This document shows positions 37,632 to 50,459 of a stretch of 64,000 nt of DNA, piece after piece (the stretch's first letter is position 1; every line of letters starts with the position of its first letter). Source of the DNA: Stenogyne calaminthoides (Eukaryota > Streptophyta > Magnoliopsida > Lamiales > Lamiaceae); assembly GCA_037126765.1 (NCBI GenBank), contig JBBCBC010000002.1, forward strand, positions 21,173,853 to 21,237,852. Reading direction: 5' to 3'. The notes under the pieces were generated by a model. The model was given only the letters and a program-made list of their open reading frames with translations, did not search any database and was not told the DNA's origin. The translations under genes were made by a program, and so were the position numbers.

Positions 37632-38845
37632 TAACTTATTTTGATTAAACCTTAAGCAACATATCTGTGCTAGCTAAGATCAAAGGCATCAGTCCAAATG
37701 TAGCGACGTATGATATTTTCTAATACTGACCTGATTCTATGAGTGCTTGGTTATTTGTCACAGCTTTAGTGGACAATTAGTAAAACAGTCATTGAGTTAA
37801 GACATGATAAATATGTAGTTAACAATAAAGATGAAACATGTAAATTGGAAGTTTATCCTTCATGATTAAGTTTATGAATCAATTAGAAACGTGAAAGGGT
37901 AATTCCTTACTTCTTCAGGGCATCAAATGCAACAGCTTAAGCAATATTGGGATGGGACAATGGGCCAACATCGACTCCGATTGGTATTACTGTTTCCCTG
38001 CACAGTGCAAGAAACTTCCTAATAAGAACACAATGCCCCTACAGCACACTCATTGAATAACCAGTATTGGTTCCCTCAAAGCAAACCACAAAGCATGCAA
38101 TGCACAGACTGAGAAACATGCACGTTGAATAGAATTCTCAGACATGTACATGGACTTGTTGATCTCAACACACAAAGCTCAGAGAAGACTAAAATGAAAA
38201 AAGAAAATTGAAAAAATCATGCAAAAACTGGAAACCATTATATAGTAAAGAATCAGAAGAAAGCAAAGGATCATTCTCAAGAAATAGGATACAGATGCCA
38301 TTTGCAAAAAACAATGAGTTTCTATTACCGAAATAAATATTATAGGTTATAGATAACAACTAAAGATCATTCGCAAGCAATAGGATGTACACACCAATTG
38401 CCAAAAGAATGATTTTTTACATCAAGTGCCAATCGTAAATGCCACAAAAAGCTAGAAGAACTGCATCCTTGCTTCCGCGGCTTCTACATGTCAACTTCAT
38501 TTAAACAAATTAAAAGCAAAACAGCAACTACAAAAACGCAGAAGTGCCTATGTACATCTCTCTATAGGTTAAAGTTCACTTTTTATAATTCACTCAAACA
38601 AGTGTTCATACAGCCATACTATAAATTCACTCAAACAAGGCTGAAGTGTCGAAGTGCAGCCTCTTAATCTCCTTGGTTATACTATAAATTGACCAAGCTG
38701 GTCACTTAAGAGCTAAGCTAGCCATATAAACCACAAACTGTATCAAGAAACTCTCCCATATGATAGAAAAAAAGATGTCTCTTTGGTCTAAAAAACGCAC
38801 TCAAGAAATATGTGTAAAGTGGAAGAACAGCCAAATGAATAACTG

Positions 38846-39346
38846 TTAAGAGCCATTACCCTTTCTTTCACCAAATCTGCGAAAGTTAAATATTATCAAT
38901 GACTAATTCACCCCCTCACTAAATATTAACAATGCAGAAATTATTTCCCTCCTATTGAAGCACTGAACCATCTTCGATTCATCAAAACCCAGCAATATAA
39001 CCTCACGAAATCACTAAATTGAATTCTAATTCTTTAACTAACATGTCAAACTTATGAAATTCATACGTGAAGCTCGGAATATACGCAGAAATATTAACGA
39101 GAAAAGCTATAACTGAATTCTGAGAAGCTCGGGACCCAGCACACAAATTATTATCAATGAGTAAGAGAAAGCTTTAAATTAATTTTGAGAGCAAGAATTT
39201 GAAAGAATTTCAGGAAATGAAAACCCTAACCTTATGAAGGGTGATAGTAGCCGGTGGCAATTGCTTAACGAGATTGGAGTGTTACGACTACCAAAAGAAG
39301 AAGACGGTTCTGGAGCTCTGTTCTTACTGATCGTTGCCAAACTCAT
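38846..39346 (-). CDS. Putative small two-exon gene, copy 1
   Basis: Exon 1 (39231-39346) starts ATG and encodes a Ser/Arg-rich peptide beginning MSLATISKNRAPEP; exon 2 (38846-38876) adds RFGERKGNGS and a stop. Joining at AG|GTTAGG and CGCAG|AT keeps the frame, giving 48 residues. The arginine- and serine-rich N-terminus without acidic clusters would suit a mitochondrial or plastid presequence. I do not recognise the family. Support is the conserved start, splice borders and stop in both tandem copies, but these copies are too recent for that to be strong evidence. Confidence 0.35.
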
Positions 39347-40212
39347 AAAACCGCTTAGGCCTGGTTTACTTTTGTGATGTGGAAAATGTGAGAGGTTATA
39401 ACTGAATGGTAAGATTTATTTGAAGTGGATTATCCTTTATTTACATTGTATGTATGAAAAATACAAGAACTTTAATTCAATATGATCAATTTTGAGGGTA
39501 AATTATCCAAATTTTTGCCCTTCACGTTTTGCGTGCTGCTCATTCCGCCGCTATGCTCATGCCGTCGCGTGCTGCTCTTCCAGTTGTTCTCGCACCGTCA
39601 TGTCACTGCATTCGTCACTGTTTTTTTATAAAATTCTCACTGTTATAATATAAAACTAAGGTAAAAACTCCATACAGTCATATCTTTTGGACCGGAAAAA
39701 AATATTACTATAGAGAGATTATTCCTAAATGAAGTTTTACGTAGAGTTTTGTTTTTCTTAATATTCAATACAATGCATGTTGTACTATACGTATGTAAAT
39801 CCATTAAGAAATTCATTTAACTAATTAATATGAATTTTACGAAAACAAATACATGCATTTTTATAGTATAAAATAAATGTATAAATTAATCACACGGGTT
39901 GTTACATACGCGACAGTTGAAGGATGTTATAACAAACCATAAAATTAAAATATTTCACAATAAACTATAGATAAATATTTATCTTTAATTTATTGTACTG
40001 ATATATATATATATATATAAATATATATATTATAATATCATTTATTCCTATATGGGGGCATAAATCTTTAAGACGGGACCGAAAAAACATATGACTTATT
40101 ACAATGTGGAGTTTATTCCTAAATATAACTGGTCACAAGTCGAGGCCGTGATTTTTTTATTACTATAGAGAGATTATTCCTATATAGAGTATTCCTACAG
40201 AGGGTTTTTACA

Positions 40213-40488
40213 GTATCACTGTTATTCTATAAAATCCTCACAATTATGCTATAATACTATTACTGTTATTCTATAAAATTCTCACTATTATGTTATTAAA
40301 CTTTCACTGTTATTCAGAAAAACTCTCACCGTTATTCTATAAAACTCTCATTGTTATGCTATAAAACTATCACTGTTATTCTATAAAACTCTCACTGTTA
40401 TGCTATAAAAATTTCACTATTAATTCTATAAAACTCTCACTATTATATTATTAAACTATCATTGTTATTCTATAAAACTATTACAGTT
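40213..40488 (+). repeat. AT-rich minisatellite, copy 1
   Basis: A run of about 12 variants of a unit near 22 bp such as TTATTCTATAAAACTCTCAC and TGTTATGCTATAAAACTATC. Units alternate between two types, so a higher-order 44-bp unit is likely. Confidence 0.8.
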
Positions 40489-40517
40489 CTTCACCTTCTC
40501 TTTCTAAATCTCAATTT

Positions 40518-40832
40518 TTGTTCGTTGGATTTCGAATAATCAAAGGCGTTTTCCAAATTTTATGGAGAAACGAGCAATACGAGCGAATTTTCAACCGATT
40601 CGATGCACACGGGGATAGGAAGATATGTCTGGCGGAGCTGCAGCGGTGCATCGACGCGATTTCGGGGGAGATGATGGAGAAGGAGGCGGTTGTGGTGAGG
40701 TTGATCGATTTTGACGACGACTGGTTGCTGACGTTGGAGGATTTAGTGAGGAACTTGGAAGGCGCAGGGGAAGAAGAGAGGGCGAGCGATTTGAAAGAGA
40801 TTGATATATATCTGACCCATTGTAGTGTATGA
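40518..40832 (+). pseudogene. Calmodulin-like (CML) gene fragment, copy 1
   Basis: The open frame of 104 codons contains one EF-hand-like loop (DAHGDRKICLAE, after YERIFNRF) and a second (DFDDDWLLTLED), spaced as in plant CML proteins, then EGAGEEERASDLKE. In the second loop the central Gly is Trp. The reading stops after SDLKEIDIYLTHCSV, before the expected second pair of EF hands, so only the N-terminal half of a CML is left. A calcium sensor function is unlikely. Confidence 0.65.
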
Positions 40833-41040
40833 GTCAAGTTTGACCCGAGTTAATAGCATGAACTAGATATATACAAGTTTTTGACGTAAAAGAAACTTCT
40901 ACAAATTAATACTATATATTTTTATAAACTCTCTAAAATAATAATTTGTTTCGGTCCCGATTTGGGCTAGTTCAAAAATTCACCACTTTCGATAATCACA
41001 TTACAATACTGACAAGTGAGAAGAATGTTATACAACCTTA

Positions 41041-41236
41041 GGCCTCGATTGGTAGGGGTTTATAACCCCTAAAAGGTCTGGGCTACTAATCTTGTAAATT
41101 GATTGGTAGCCCATAAAATCAAACCTCCGGCCCGGTCCCAAATAGCCGGCCCGCTCATTCTTATACCTCGAAACTCTGTTCCCCTTTGTATTATTAATAC
41201 CACCTCAGATGTGCTCTTAGATTTATATGGCTTCTA
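41041..41236 (+). mobile_element. Left 196 bp of the Harbinger element (copy 1 breakpoint)
   Basis: GGCCTCGATTGGTAGGGG starts right after TTA at 41038-41040. The sequence equals 52704-52899 and then stops at the tandem-duplication junction. Confidence 0.85.
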
Positions 41237-42436
41237 AGAGGTTTTTCACACACGGGTTAACAAAAGCTTTCACACATCAGTTAAACTGAAAGACGCCCAA
41301 CTGATCTGCTTCACAACTATTAGTAGGTTGGATATCAGTCCGTACTGATTCACCTGCACTCTTATATCAGCACTTACTTTCAAACCACGTTGATCACGCA
41401 AAAAGTTTCAGAAGTCTATTCATCTCTCCCCTCTACACTTCTGTCTCACAGAACCCGTTCGGGACCTAAAATTTAAATTAGGATGTTGATTATGTTACGT
41501 CATTAAAAAAGAAATTGGATGATTAGGTCTTTCTAAAAAAATATTGATGAACAAAAAGGAAAAACATCCATTTCTGAAAATTAATTAGGAATGACATACC
41601 ATAAATAAGAATTAACCGATAAATTAAATTACAATATTTTGTTTATATCTAATTTATTTTATATATGTATATATATAAGGTACCAAAAAATGAGTCCCTA
41701 AAATTTGACATATTTTAGTGTCTAAATCGATCGATTTGTTGGCCTCATAGAAGGACCAACCCTAACTTTAATCAAGCATAGATAAATTTTATACATTTAA
41801 TAAAACAGGAGATTGAGAGGTTTGTGGATACTTTTATCAATACCTAGGGGGTATATGCATTTAATAAAACATGAGATATAAAGAGATTTTGTGCATATTT
41901 TATCAAACATAAAGGATTGTATATATTTTACCTTCAAAACTAAATTTAGGGCCTGTTTTCAAACTTAACTAAACAATGTAAAATCACCTTTTTTTTTTTT
42001 TCAAAAGTTGGCAAGATTGAGAAAAAAAGAAGTGATTCAAGTGTTGTAGTTGGATTTAAAAACATCACCATAATTATTTTGCTAAGAAAAAATAAAAAAT
42101 GGTTTTAAAATATCAACAAAATCCGAATAAACTTAAATATATACACATAAAATTGGTCAAAATGCGCCTAAATCCCATACTCATATCACAGTAATATATT
42201 GCAACACATTCTTGTTTAATTTCAATTAGTATTTTTTAATTTTTCAAACATAAAAAATAAAACCTCAAAATAATAACAATGAATTCGTTCTTTGCGAAAA
42301 CAACATCAGTCTTGTGTCATTTATTTATAAAATTACATGCAAACGAGTACATTTGCAATTGCATTTGGCGTCCTTTACTTTCTGAAAGAAAGATCAAACT
42401 TTTATAACGGATGCCAAAATCGAGATAGAATCTCAT

Positions 42437-42644
42437 ATGCATCCAGGTACATTGTACACTCATAGTACATTTTAAAATCGTACAACTTATTATACTGAAA
42501 AATGTAACTTACTTACACTAAATCATGCAACTAATTTTTCATATTAATAATTGCATAATTCAGTGTAAACAAATTACATCTTTTAATATAACAAGTTGCA
42601 TTGTTCTAAAATGCATTATGAGTGCACGGTGCACTTGAATGCAT
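42437..42644. mobile_element. Foldback MITE, copy 2
   Basis: The duplicate of the 32379-32586 element is the same length (208 bp) and differs only by point changes. It was therefore present before the segmental duplication. Confidence 0.65.
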
Positions 42645-43050
42645 ACAAGACTTAACCTAAAATCAAGGGTTAAATAAAATACAATTCAGATGCAAATAGA
42701 TGCAAATAAAGTTCGACTTAATACCTCACAACAACAATTTCAACTTGGGAGACACACTTGTATGAGACAGTCTCACACTGAGACGGGGCATAAGTTGGAC
42801 ATTGCCGCTTTAACACTTTGGAAGGGGTGGGTGTGATTTGTGCTAGTTGTACCCCGTTTCATGCATGAGACCATCTCATATGCGTTTTTGTCTCTGAAAC
42901 AAATGTATATGTACACACATAATGAAGTGATGAGATCAGACAGGAACATTCTATTTCTGGCTTTTAAAGACGGAAATTCTTTTCTTTCTTCTGAGGCCAT
43001 GCTATTGCATCGAGAGATCATTAATTGCAACTACAAAAGGAAGAAGGTCT

Positions 43051-46000
43051 TCAAAAGTTGCCATTGTTATAATCATTGGTGGATTTAGGAACTTCAGCAG
43101 GTCCTTCGCTAGTTTTGCTGATAATCCCCTTGCCAAAATACTCAGCAATCACAGAAAAGCCATCCTTTGAGGTTTTAACTTGCTGGAAAAAGTAATCTTG
43201 GTTTTTGGAGTTCTGCTCTAAGTTTCTCTTCAAATCTAAAACAGCTCTATACTCGGGGGAACATTCTGGACATTCCTTCTCATTGTCACCAAGGCAACGT
43301 TGGTGGAACGAGTGCATACACATAAAATGGACAGCAGGAAGATCAAGAGTGAAAGTGCACGCAGTGCATTTGCTAAGCTGGAAGATCCTTGCATTAGTCC
43401 TAAGATCCTGGATTTCTTTTCTCATAGCCAATGTTTCCTCCTGCAATAAAGGAAAAAAAGAAAGAAAGAAGGTAAGCATAGACAAAGATTAAGTTCATTA
43501 TGGATCTTAAAGAACAAGAAAACAACCTGATACTTTTCAATTGCTAAACGATCCTCCTCAATCAGCTTTGACTCACGTTCAAGATTTCGAGCCATGTAAT
43601 CCTTGATTACAGAAAGTGAAAGACATGGATTTCTGGATAAGGTTTGAAGAACTATAATTGGAGGCAATATGTCATCCCTTTCAATATAAGTCAAAACCTC
43701 TTTAACTTCTTTGGAGCAATCTTCTCCAAGTTCACCAAAGTACTTCAACAGATCTGCCCAAAGAGAGCGGTCTCCACCCTTGCCCGAATCCCCCAATCTC
43801 TTGCAACATGCAATTAAACCTTCATGATCATGTGACTGCATGTAGCAGGCAATCACCTCCTTATAGTGTTTCAGTTTCTCATACAGATATAAGAGTGCCT
43901 CTTTAAAAGAGTTAGTCTCACAGAGGATAATTGCAAGATCTACATCATAAAGTGGCTGCTCCTGTCCAGATGTCCATGCACTTTTAAGCAAGAACAACCC
44001 CTTTTGACGTCTCTCAAGGCAATCTTTCTCAGCTGCTTCATCAGAGATTATTTTTCCATTAGACTCTGCTCTTGACATTTCCCTATCTGCTCTAAGATCA
44101 CCGTTTTCTTTGTTGACAGTTAGAGAAAGAGATGGAAAGTCCAAGTCATGTGATAAGTATAACTCCAAGAGAGTGTTATGAATTTCAACTTGAGCAGGAG
44201 ATTCCTTCACTTTGTTGGTGTACTTTTCCAGGAACTCCATAAGTGACAGCGGGTGGTGCACAAAAATATTGGTAAAATCAACGGGAGATGGCAGCATGGA
44301 TAGAAAGGAGGATCCCCTCTTTGCTGGTTCTCCTTCTTCAGTACAAAGCCTCATCAGTATCTGGATGGTCTCCTTTGGCTTGTGCTCTATGAGAATCTTT
44401 CCATACTCTTCAACAGTTGCACCGGCTTGACTTGGGTCAAGGCTATTTATATAATCCAATGCTTCATCATATCTATCTAAGTCCTCGAGTAAAATCTTCA
44501 AGTACCATTCATGTCTCCCAGCCTTCTTAGCAACATACATAGCATGCTCATGATAATTAGCAGCTCGGCATACCCTTATAGCAGTTTCTACATCAAATTT
44601 ATGTTCATCCTCACTCTTGATGAATATATTTAACTTCTCAACATCTTTCTGTTTGGTATAACAGTTGAGCAAAAGAGTGGTATGATCTTTGGAGGCAAGA
44701 CCCTTCTCGTGCAATTTTTCCAAGTAATTCGTTAGGTTGTAAATTCTCTGTGCATCCAAAAACTTTTGTATCACATATGAAGGTTCTAGATGCCCAATGG
44801 TATGTATATACTGAGCCATAGCCTCGTCATAGTTTTGTTTGCTATATAAGTGATCACCGTATTTCCTCAGCACATCAGCAGTTGCTGCAGCATCAGCTTG
44901 CTGGCTCTTGACAAGATTAATAGCTACTGGGTAAAGATTTTTCTTGAAAAGCATATCTAACTTGCTTTCCATGTCCTTCTCCACAATAAAAAGAGCTGAT
45001 TTATCCGCCATTATAAGTAGTATGTTACCCCATTCACAGAGCATGTGAGAAATTTCTTGAACTACGATGCTATGGGCTATTAAATGGTTCTTCAGATCAT
45101 AAACATTGAAAGTATTTTTTCCAGTTCTTTGATCAGCAATAACACATAGAAGGTAGCCACGAAACCAACCTAGCAGCTTCTTCTCTCCCTCAAAAGCCCA
45201 ACATGGACCTCGACCATCAACTTCATAGAAATAAACAGCTTCATTCCGACCAATGATCAGCTCCTATTCAAACATAGCAACAAGATATTTCAGTTTGTAG
45301 TTTATACACAATAATTTATATAATTAAAAAAGAAGAGACACTTGGGTGCAGCAGCTGCACAGTGCAACTTGTGCATAACTAATACTGTTCAATGAGAACT
45401 TATACTGACAAACTAATACCTTTTAGTAGATCAACTAATACCATTTACAAATGCACTTGAGTTGCACAGTGCAACTGGTGAATAGAAGTATTTGCCAAAA
45501 AAGAAAAAGTGAGTAGCCTACCAAGCGGTCATTTATTGCTACACTGGCAGTTTCAGAACCAATATGATCAAGTGTTTGGCTAGTAGGTGTTTGTGACTGT
45601 AAGTTAAACAAGCTCACTGAACTTGGAGTGACAGCAAAGAGTTGAAAAGCTTGTCCATCCACACGGAACACAAGACCTGTAATAGGAGAATGTATTTTGA
45701 CTGACTGACTACTCTGAACCTCAAGCTTGAAGCGTTTGATTCGTTCACGGGCAAAGTCGCCTTGAATGCAATAAATACAGCCATTCTCCAGTCCAAGGGC
45801 AATAAATATTATTGGTGGAGCTTCCTCAAAAACAGTGAAAGATGTGATCTGTAGAACAGCTATTAAAATTGATACGCATAGGCAAATTATATGCATTCTC
45901 CAGTCCAATTGAAAATAGCAAGTGCATATGCAAATTATATGCTTAACAATAAAGTTGCACAATGTACCTTTGCTTCAGGAAATTGGTTGGTAAATATTCG

Positions 46001-46695
46001 TAAAATTTGAACACATTCTGGACTTGATGCACTTGATCCTTCTTCTTGTCTTTTATCAAGGTCAAAAACCTTTAGGCATATAGCCGCTTTCTGTGGCGGC
46101 ATTTGCTCGTCTTCTCCAACTGTAACCAAGAAGTTCCTTTGCTGATTCACAAGAAATTATTGCACAACTGAGCTACTAAAAAACAAGAAATCATAATGCT
46201 CAAACACAAAGAACTTTGAGCTCCGCTGCCTCACCAAGAAGATTTAATTAAAGAGAATATAGAGTTGGCAGTTTATCATATAACCAATAACACCTCAGTT
46301 CATGAATAAGAACAAGAGCATGATCAATTGATCATAACCAGACGAACTATTAAATACATTTTTCTAAAATAAGCCAAGTAAAAAAACAGTCAATCAACAA
46401 CTCCAGCATAACAACCTTCTCTTGGTGTTCAAAAATTCACGACCAAATTAGTCGCAATCAGAGTGATAAAGGTACGTGCATATACCTTGAGTTGCTGGAG
46501 GAAGAGAATGGAGGAGTGAGCAGGGAAGGAATACTGCAGCTGGAGACCACGATCAAGGAGCGAAACGGTGCCGTCTTGGGAACCCAACACGATCCTGCCT
46601 CTGCCACTGGAGCAACATTGAATTTCTCCTTCGATATCCTCCGGGATTTTGGTTTTCTTCTCGTCGAAGAAGTCGAATTTCCTCCATTGATACAT
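43051..46695 (-). CDS. VPS11: VPS11, HOPS/CORVET core subunit (right tandem copy, intact)
   Basis: Five exons join in phase 0 with GT-AG borders: 46486-46695, 45968-46141, 45522-45848, 43527-45263 and 43051-43440, giving 945 residues; plant VPS11 is about 930. The N-terminus MYQWRKFDFF and the region to about residue 330 form the beta-propeller. The long fourth exon encodes the clathrin-repeat-like helical solenoid (for example KYGDHLYSKQNYDEAM). Exon 5 carries a RING-H2 finger with C841, C844, C857, H859, H862, C865, C873 and C876. VPS11 is a scaffold of the tethering complexes that drive fusion at vacuole and late endosome; the RING end binds other core subunits. Frame and conserved residues are intact, so this is the likely functional copy. 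Confidence 0.95.
45340..45485. repeat. Small inverted repeat in VPS11 intron 3, copy 2
   Basis: Counterpart of the intronic inverted repeat at 35278-35425, with a small deletion in the spacer (GAGAACTTATACTGACAAAC in place of the longer copy 1 sequence). Confidence 0.4.
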
Positions 46696-47172
46696 TATTT
46701 TGACGATAAATAGCTAACCTATATCCTGAGTAACAAATCAAATAGCAGTAACAAATTATCAATTTCATGCACTGCGTGGATCTCTTTTTTATTTTTACAA
46801 CTAAGCCTTCATATTATAAATGCATAGATGATGGGTGGTGGTAGTGGTGGTGGAAAGTGGAGAACAGTGGAGATTTTTTTTTTTGAAGAACGAAAACAGG
46901 GGAGATTGAGAACTGATGCAAGAGAGTTCTTCCATGAAAATACAGTTTAGTCCTTAAAATTATTAAAATCCTTCTATCCTTCTGTAACGCCATGAGAATA
47001 AACTAAATATATAATTCTTTGTAAAGCAGCTCCCTTCCTAATTCGCTGCATCTAAAATCTAAAATTATATCTTTTCCTAAAATTATTTTAAAATAAACAA
47101 CATGAGTTGAAATAATAAATTTGATTTCAAAGCTCAACAAGTGAACTACTTAATCTAGCCAAAAGATACACT

Positions 47173-47765
47173 CATAGTTATTAAAGGCGCGCCCGAGGCG
47201 CGCCTAAGGCACTGGCGGGCGGGCGCTAGCCACCGACTGCCAGAGGTCAAGCGGTTGGGATTTTCAGGCGCTCGCTTTGGGGCCCCCCCGGCGCCTTTCG
47301 CCGCCTTGACTCTGGAACAAAGGCGTGCCTAAAGGCGTGCCTTTGCGACATCTAGGGTTTGAAATAAAAATAAACATTTTTTTATTTGTCAAATAACATC
47401 AGAATAATAAAAAATACTATCTCTTAAGTCTTAATATTTAAGTGAAACGCATCTAGGGTTTCAAGATTCACCTTTTATCAAGTATAATCGTGCGTTGAAG
47501 CATCGGTAATCGGTATGACTCACGTAATCACATTGATCCTATCTCTTTGAGGAATATAGATGAAAGCAATGAGTGGATGGTTGGTCTAATGGAAGATGAA
47601 GATGAGTTGGTTCACCAAGGTGAAAATTTGACTTGGGGTATTGCTACAGAAGCAATGGTTAGGTTTACTAAGAAATTATCAAAGTCTTATGTTGTTTTTT
47701 CCAGGGATGCAAGGCGCGCGCCTAAGGCGCTAGGCGCTGCTTCGCGCCTTGTGGCGCCTTGCGCC
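47173..47765 (+). mobile_element. hAT-like non-autonomous element, insertion 1
   Basis: It is absent from copy 1 (GATACACTAGTTAACG is continuous there). The left end is CATAGTTATTAAAGGCGC, the terminus also seen in insertion 2. The right end stops at GGCGCCTTGCGCC and lacks the last 12 or so bases of the terminal repeat plus part of the expected target duplication, so a small deletion of roughly 17 bp removed that border. Both ends are rich in GGCGC/GCGCC motifs. Confidence 0.8.
47505..47708 (+). pseudogene. hAT transposase C-terminal fragment
   Basis: Inside insertion 1 one frame reads GNRYDSRNHIDPISLRNIDE followed by SNEWMVGLMEDEDELVHQGE and then LTWG. This resembles the C-terminal tail after the hAT dimerisation region of plant hAT transposases, where RYD...IDPI...SNEW is familiar to me. 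It supports insertion 1 as an internal deletion derivative of a hAT element. The frame has stops upstream and runs into the terminal GC-rich sequence, so no functional protein is made. The same segment is on the minus strand of insertion 2 with a frameshift. Confidence 0.55.
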
Positions 47766-47813
47766 ACTAGTTAACGTGTGTGTTGTGAATTTGTGGAAGA
47801 GATTGACGGGCAT

Positions 47814-48650
47814 TTGAGAATCTCTTTTTTCTCTACGCTCTCTTAATGAAAGGAATATGTTGTCCCAATTGTGGTTATATTGTTAGTGTTTTGCTCTAAT
47901 TTAGGAATAAAGGGGACAAAATGATTGTTAGTAGAAGAATAGTGCAATAATTGAGGAGAAATGATTATAGGAGAGGAGATAGTTAATCAAAATGGGATAA
48001 TGAAAACTCCCTCCGGCCCACAACACATTGCATACTTTCCTTATTGGGAACGTCCCAAAACACTTTGCATACCTAAAAAAGTAAACTCCTCACTAAACTC
48101 CTCACAATATTTACATATTTACATAAAATGCCATTGTTTTGGGACCCATAATACACTCAATCAAACTACTTTATTTATTTTATACATAAAAACTTACAAA
48201 ATTACCCTCCAACACTCTACTCATTATAAATTTTTCTTGAGAATCTCTTTTTTCTCTACGCTCTCTTAATGAAAGGAATATGTTGTCCCAATTGTGGTTA
48301 TATTGTTAGTGTTTTGCTCTAATTTAGGAATAAAGGGGACAAAATGATTGTTAGTAGAAGAATAGTGCAATAATTGAGGAGAAATGATTATAGGAGAGGA
48401 GATAGTTAATCAAAATGGGATAATGAAAACTCCCTCCGGCCCACAACACATTGCATACTTCCGTCCCACAACACTTTGCATACCTAAAAAAGTAAACTCC
48501 TCACTAAACTCCTCACAATATTTACATATTTACATAAAATGTCATTGTTTTGGGACCCATAATACACTCAATCAAACTACTTTATTTATTTTATACATAA
48601 AAACTTACAAAATTACCCTCCAACACTCTACTCATTATAAATTTTTCTTA
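47814..48650 (+). repeat. Local 423-bp tandem duplication, copy 2 only
   Basis: The block beginning TTGAGAATCTCTTTTTTCTC occurs at 47814 and again at 48237, with the junction at TTTTTCTTGA. The sequence that copy 1 has once (37162-37585) is thus doubled. It must postdate the large duplication. Confidence 0.85.
48007..48236. mobile_element. Stowaway-type MITE, truncated copy
   Basis: This is the left 230 bp of the same element, cut where the local tandem duplication of copy 2 restarts (about 48237). The right terminal repeat is missing. Confidence 0.7.
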
Positions 48651-48697
48651 AACTACGTGCCCAAAAGTTGGCGCAATGTGTTCCGGGACGGAGATAG
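48430..48697. mobile_element. Stowaway-type MITE, copy 2
   Basis: The full element has both ends but a 12-bp internal deletion near 48462 (CTTCCGTCCC replaces the longer sequence seen at 37380-37400). Confidence 0.7.
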
Positions 48698-49829
48698 TAA
48701 CTTATTTTGATTAAACCTTAAGCAACATATCTGTGCTAAGCTAAGATCAAAGGCATCAGTCCAAATGTAGCGATGTATGATATTTTCTAATACTGACCTG
48801 ATTCTATGAGTGCTGGGTTATTTGTCACAGCTTTAGTGGACAATTAGTAAAACAGTCATTGAGTTAAGACACGATAAATATGTAGTTAACAATGAAGATG
48901 AAACATGTAAATTGGAAGTTTATCCTTCATGATTAAGTTTATGAATCAATTAGAAACGTGAAAGGGTAATTCCTTACTTCTTCAGGGCATCAAATGCAAC
49001 AGCTTAAGCAATATTGGGATGGGACAATGGGCAAACATCGACTCCGATTGGTATTACTGTTTCCCTGCACAGTGTAAGAAACTTCCTAATAAGAACACAA
49101 TGCCCCTACAGCACACTCATTGAATAACCAGTATTGGTTCCCTCAAAGCAAACCACAAAGCATGCAATGCACAGACTGAGAAACATGCACGTTGAATAGA
49201 ATTCTCAGACATGTACATGGACTTGTTGATCTCAACACACAAAGCTCAGAGAAGACTAAAATGAAAAAAGAAAATTGAAAAAATCATGCAAAAACTGGAA
49301 ACCATTATATAGTAAAGAATCAGAAGAAAGCAAAGGATCATTCTCAAGAAATAGGATACAGATGCCATTTGCAAAAAACAATGAGTTTCTATTACCGAAA
49401 TAAATATTATAGGTTATAGATAACAACTAAAGATCATTCGCAAGCAATAGGATGTACACACCAATTGCCAAAAGAATGATTTTTTAAATCAAGTGCCAAT
49501 TGTAAATGCCACAAAAAGCTAGAAGAACTGCATCCTTGCTTCCGCGGCTTCTACATGTCAACTTCATTTAAACAAAATAAAAGCAAAACAGCAACTACAA
49601 AAACGCAGAAGTGCCTATGTACATCTCTCTATAGGTTAAAGTTCACTTTTTATAATTCACTCAAACAAGTGTTCATACAGCCATACTATAAATTCACTCA
49701 AACAAGGCTGAAGTGTCGAAGTGCAGCCTCTTAATCTCCTTGGTTATACTATAAATTGACCAAGCTGGTCACTTAAGAGCTAAGCTAGCCATATAAACCA
49801 CAAACTGTATCAAGAAACTCTCCCATATG

Positions 49830-50459
49830 CATAGTTATTAATGGCGCAAGGCGCCACAAAAAAGCAACACAAGGCGCCACAAGCGCCACATGGCAGCGCC
49901 GGGCCCGCCTTATTTTAGGCGCGCCTTGCATCTCAGGAAAAAACAACATAAGACCTTGATAATTTCTTAGTAAACCTAACCATTGCTTCTGTAGCAATAC
50001 CCCAAGTCAAATTTTCACCTTGGTGAACCAACTCATCTTCATCTTCCATTAGACCCAACCACCCACTCATTGCTTTCATCTATATCCCTCAAAGAGATAG
50101 GATCAATGTGATTACGTGAGTCATACCGATTACCGATGCTTCAACGCATGATTATACTTGATAAAAAGTGAATCTTGAAACCCTAGATGTGTTTCACTTA
50201 AATATTAAGACTTAAGAGATAGTATTTTTTATTATTATGATGTTATTTGACAAATAAAAAAATGTTTATTTTTATTTCAAACCCTAGATGTACGCAAGGC
50301 ACGCCTTAGGCGCGCCTTTTGCCCGAGTCAAAGCGCGAAAGGCACCCCAGGCGAGCGCCCAGAAAATCCCAACCGCCTGGACCTATGGCAGGCAAGGTGG
50401 CTAGCGCCCCGAGCGCCGTGCGCCTTAGGCGCGCCTCGGGTGCACCTTTAATAACTATG
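49830..50459 (-). mobile_element. hAT-like non-autonomous element, insertion 2
   Basis: The 630-bp insertion has terminal inverted repeats CATAGTTATTAATGGCGC / CATAGTTATTAAAGGTGC and a perfect 8-bp target duplication CCCATATG (49822-49829 and 50460-50467). An 8-bp duplication is the hallmark of hAT. Copy 1 has the empty site (CTCCCATATGATAG at about 38755). The interior is homologous to insertion 1 but reversed, with the transposase-tail fragment on the minus strand at about 49935-50136. Confidence 0.9.

Larger units (their letters stand above)
31172..41236 (+). repeat. Tandem segmental duplication, copy 1
   Basis: This 10-kb segment and 41234-52899 are near-identical in the same order and orientation, with only scattered substitutions and small indels outside the insertions noted elsewhere. 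The left edge lies in an LTR (CTAAGAGGTTTTTC at 31172) and the right edge in a PIF/Harbinger element (TTCTA at 41232-41236). The junction shares the 3 bases CTA. Confidence 0.95.

Noticed and set aside
43422..45044. VPS11 starting at the internal Met MLCEWGN
   Set aside because: That Met is in the middle of exon 4; the upstream part of the exon and exons 1-3 continue the family sequence in phase.
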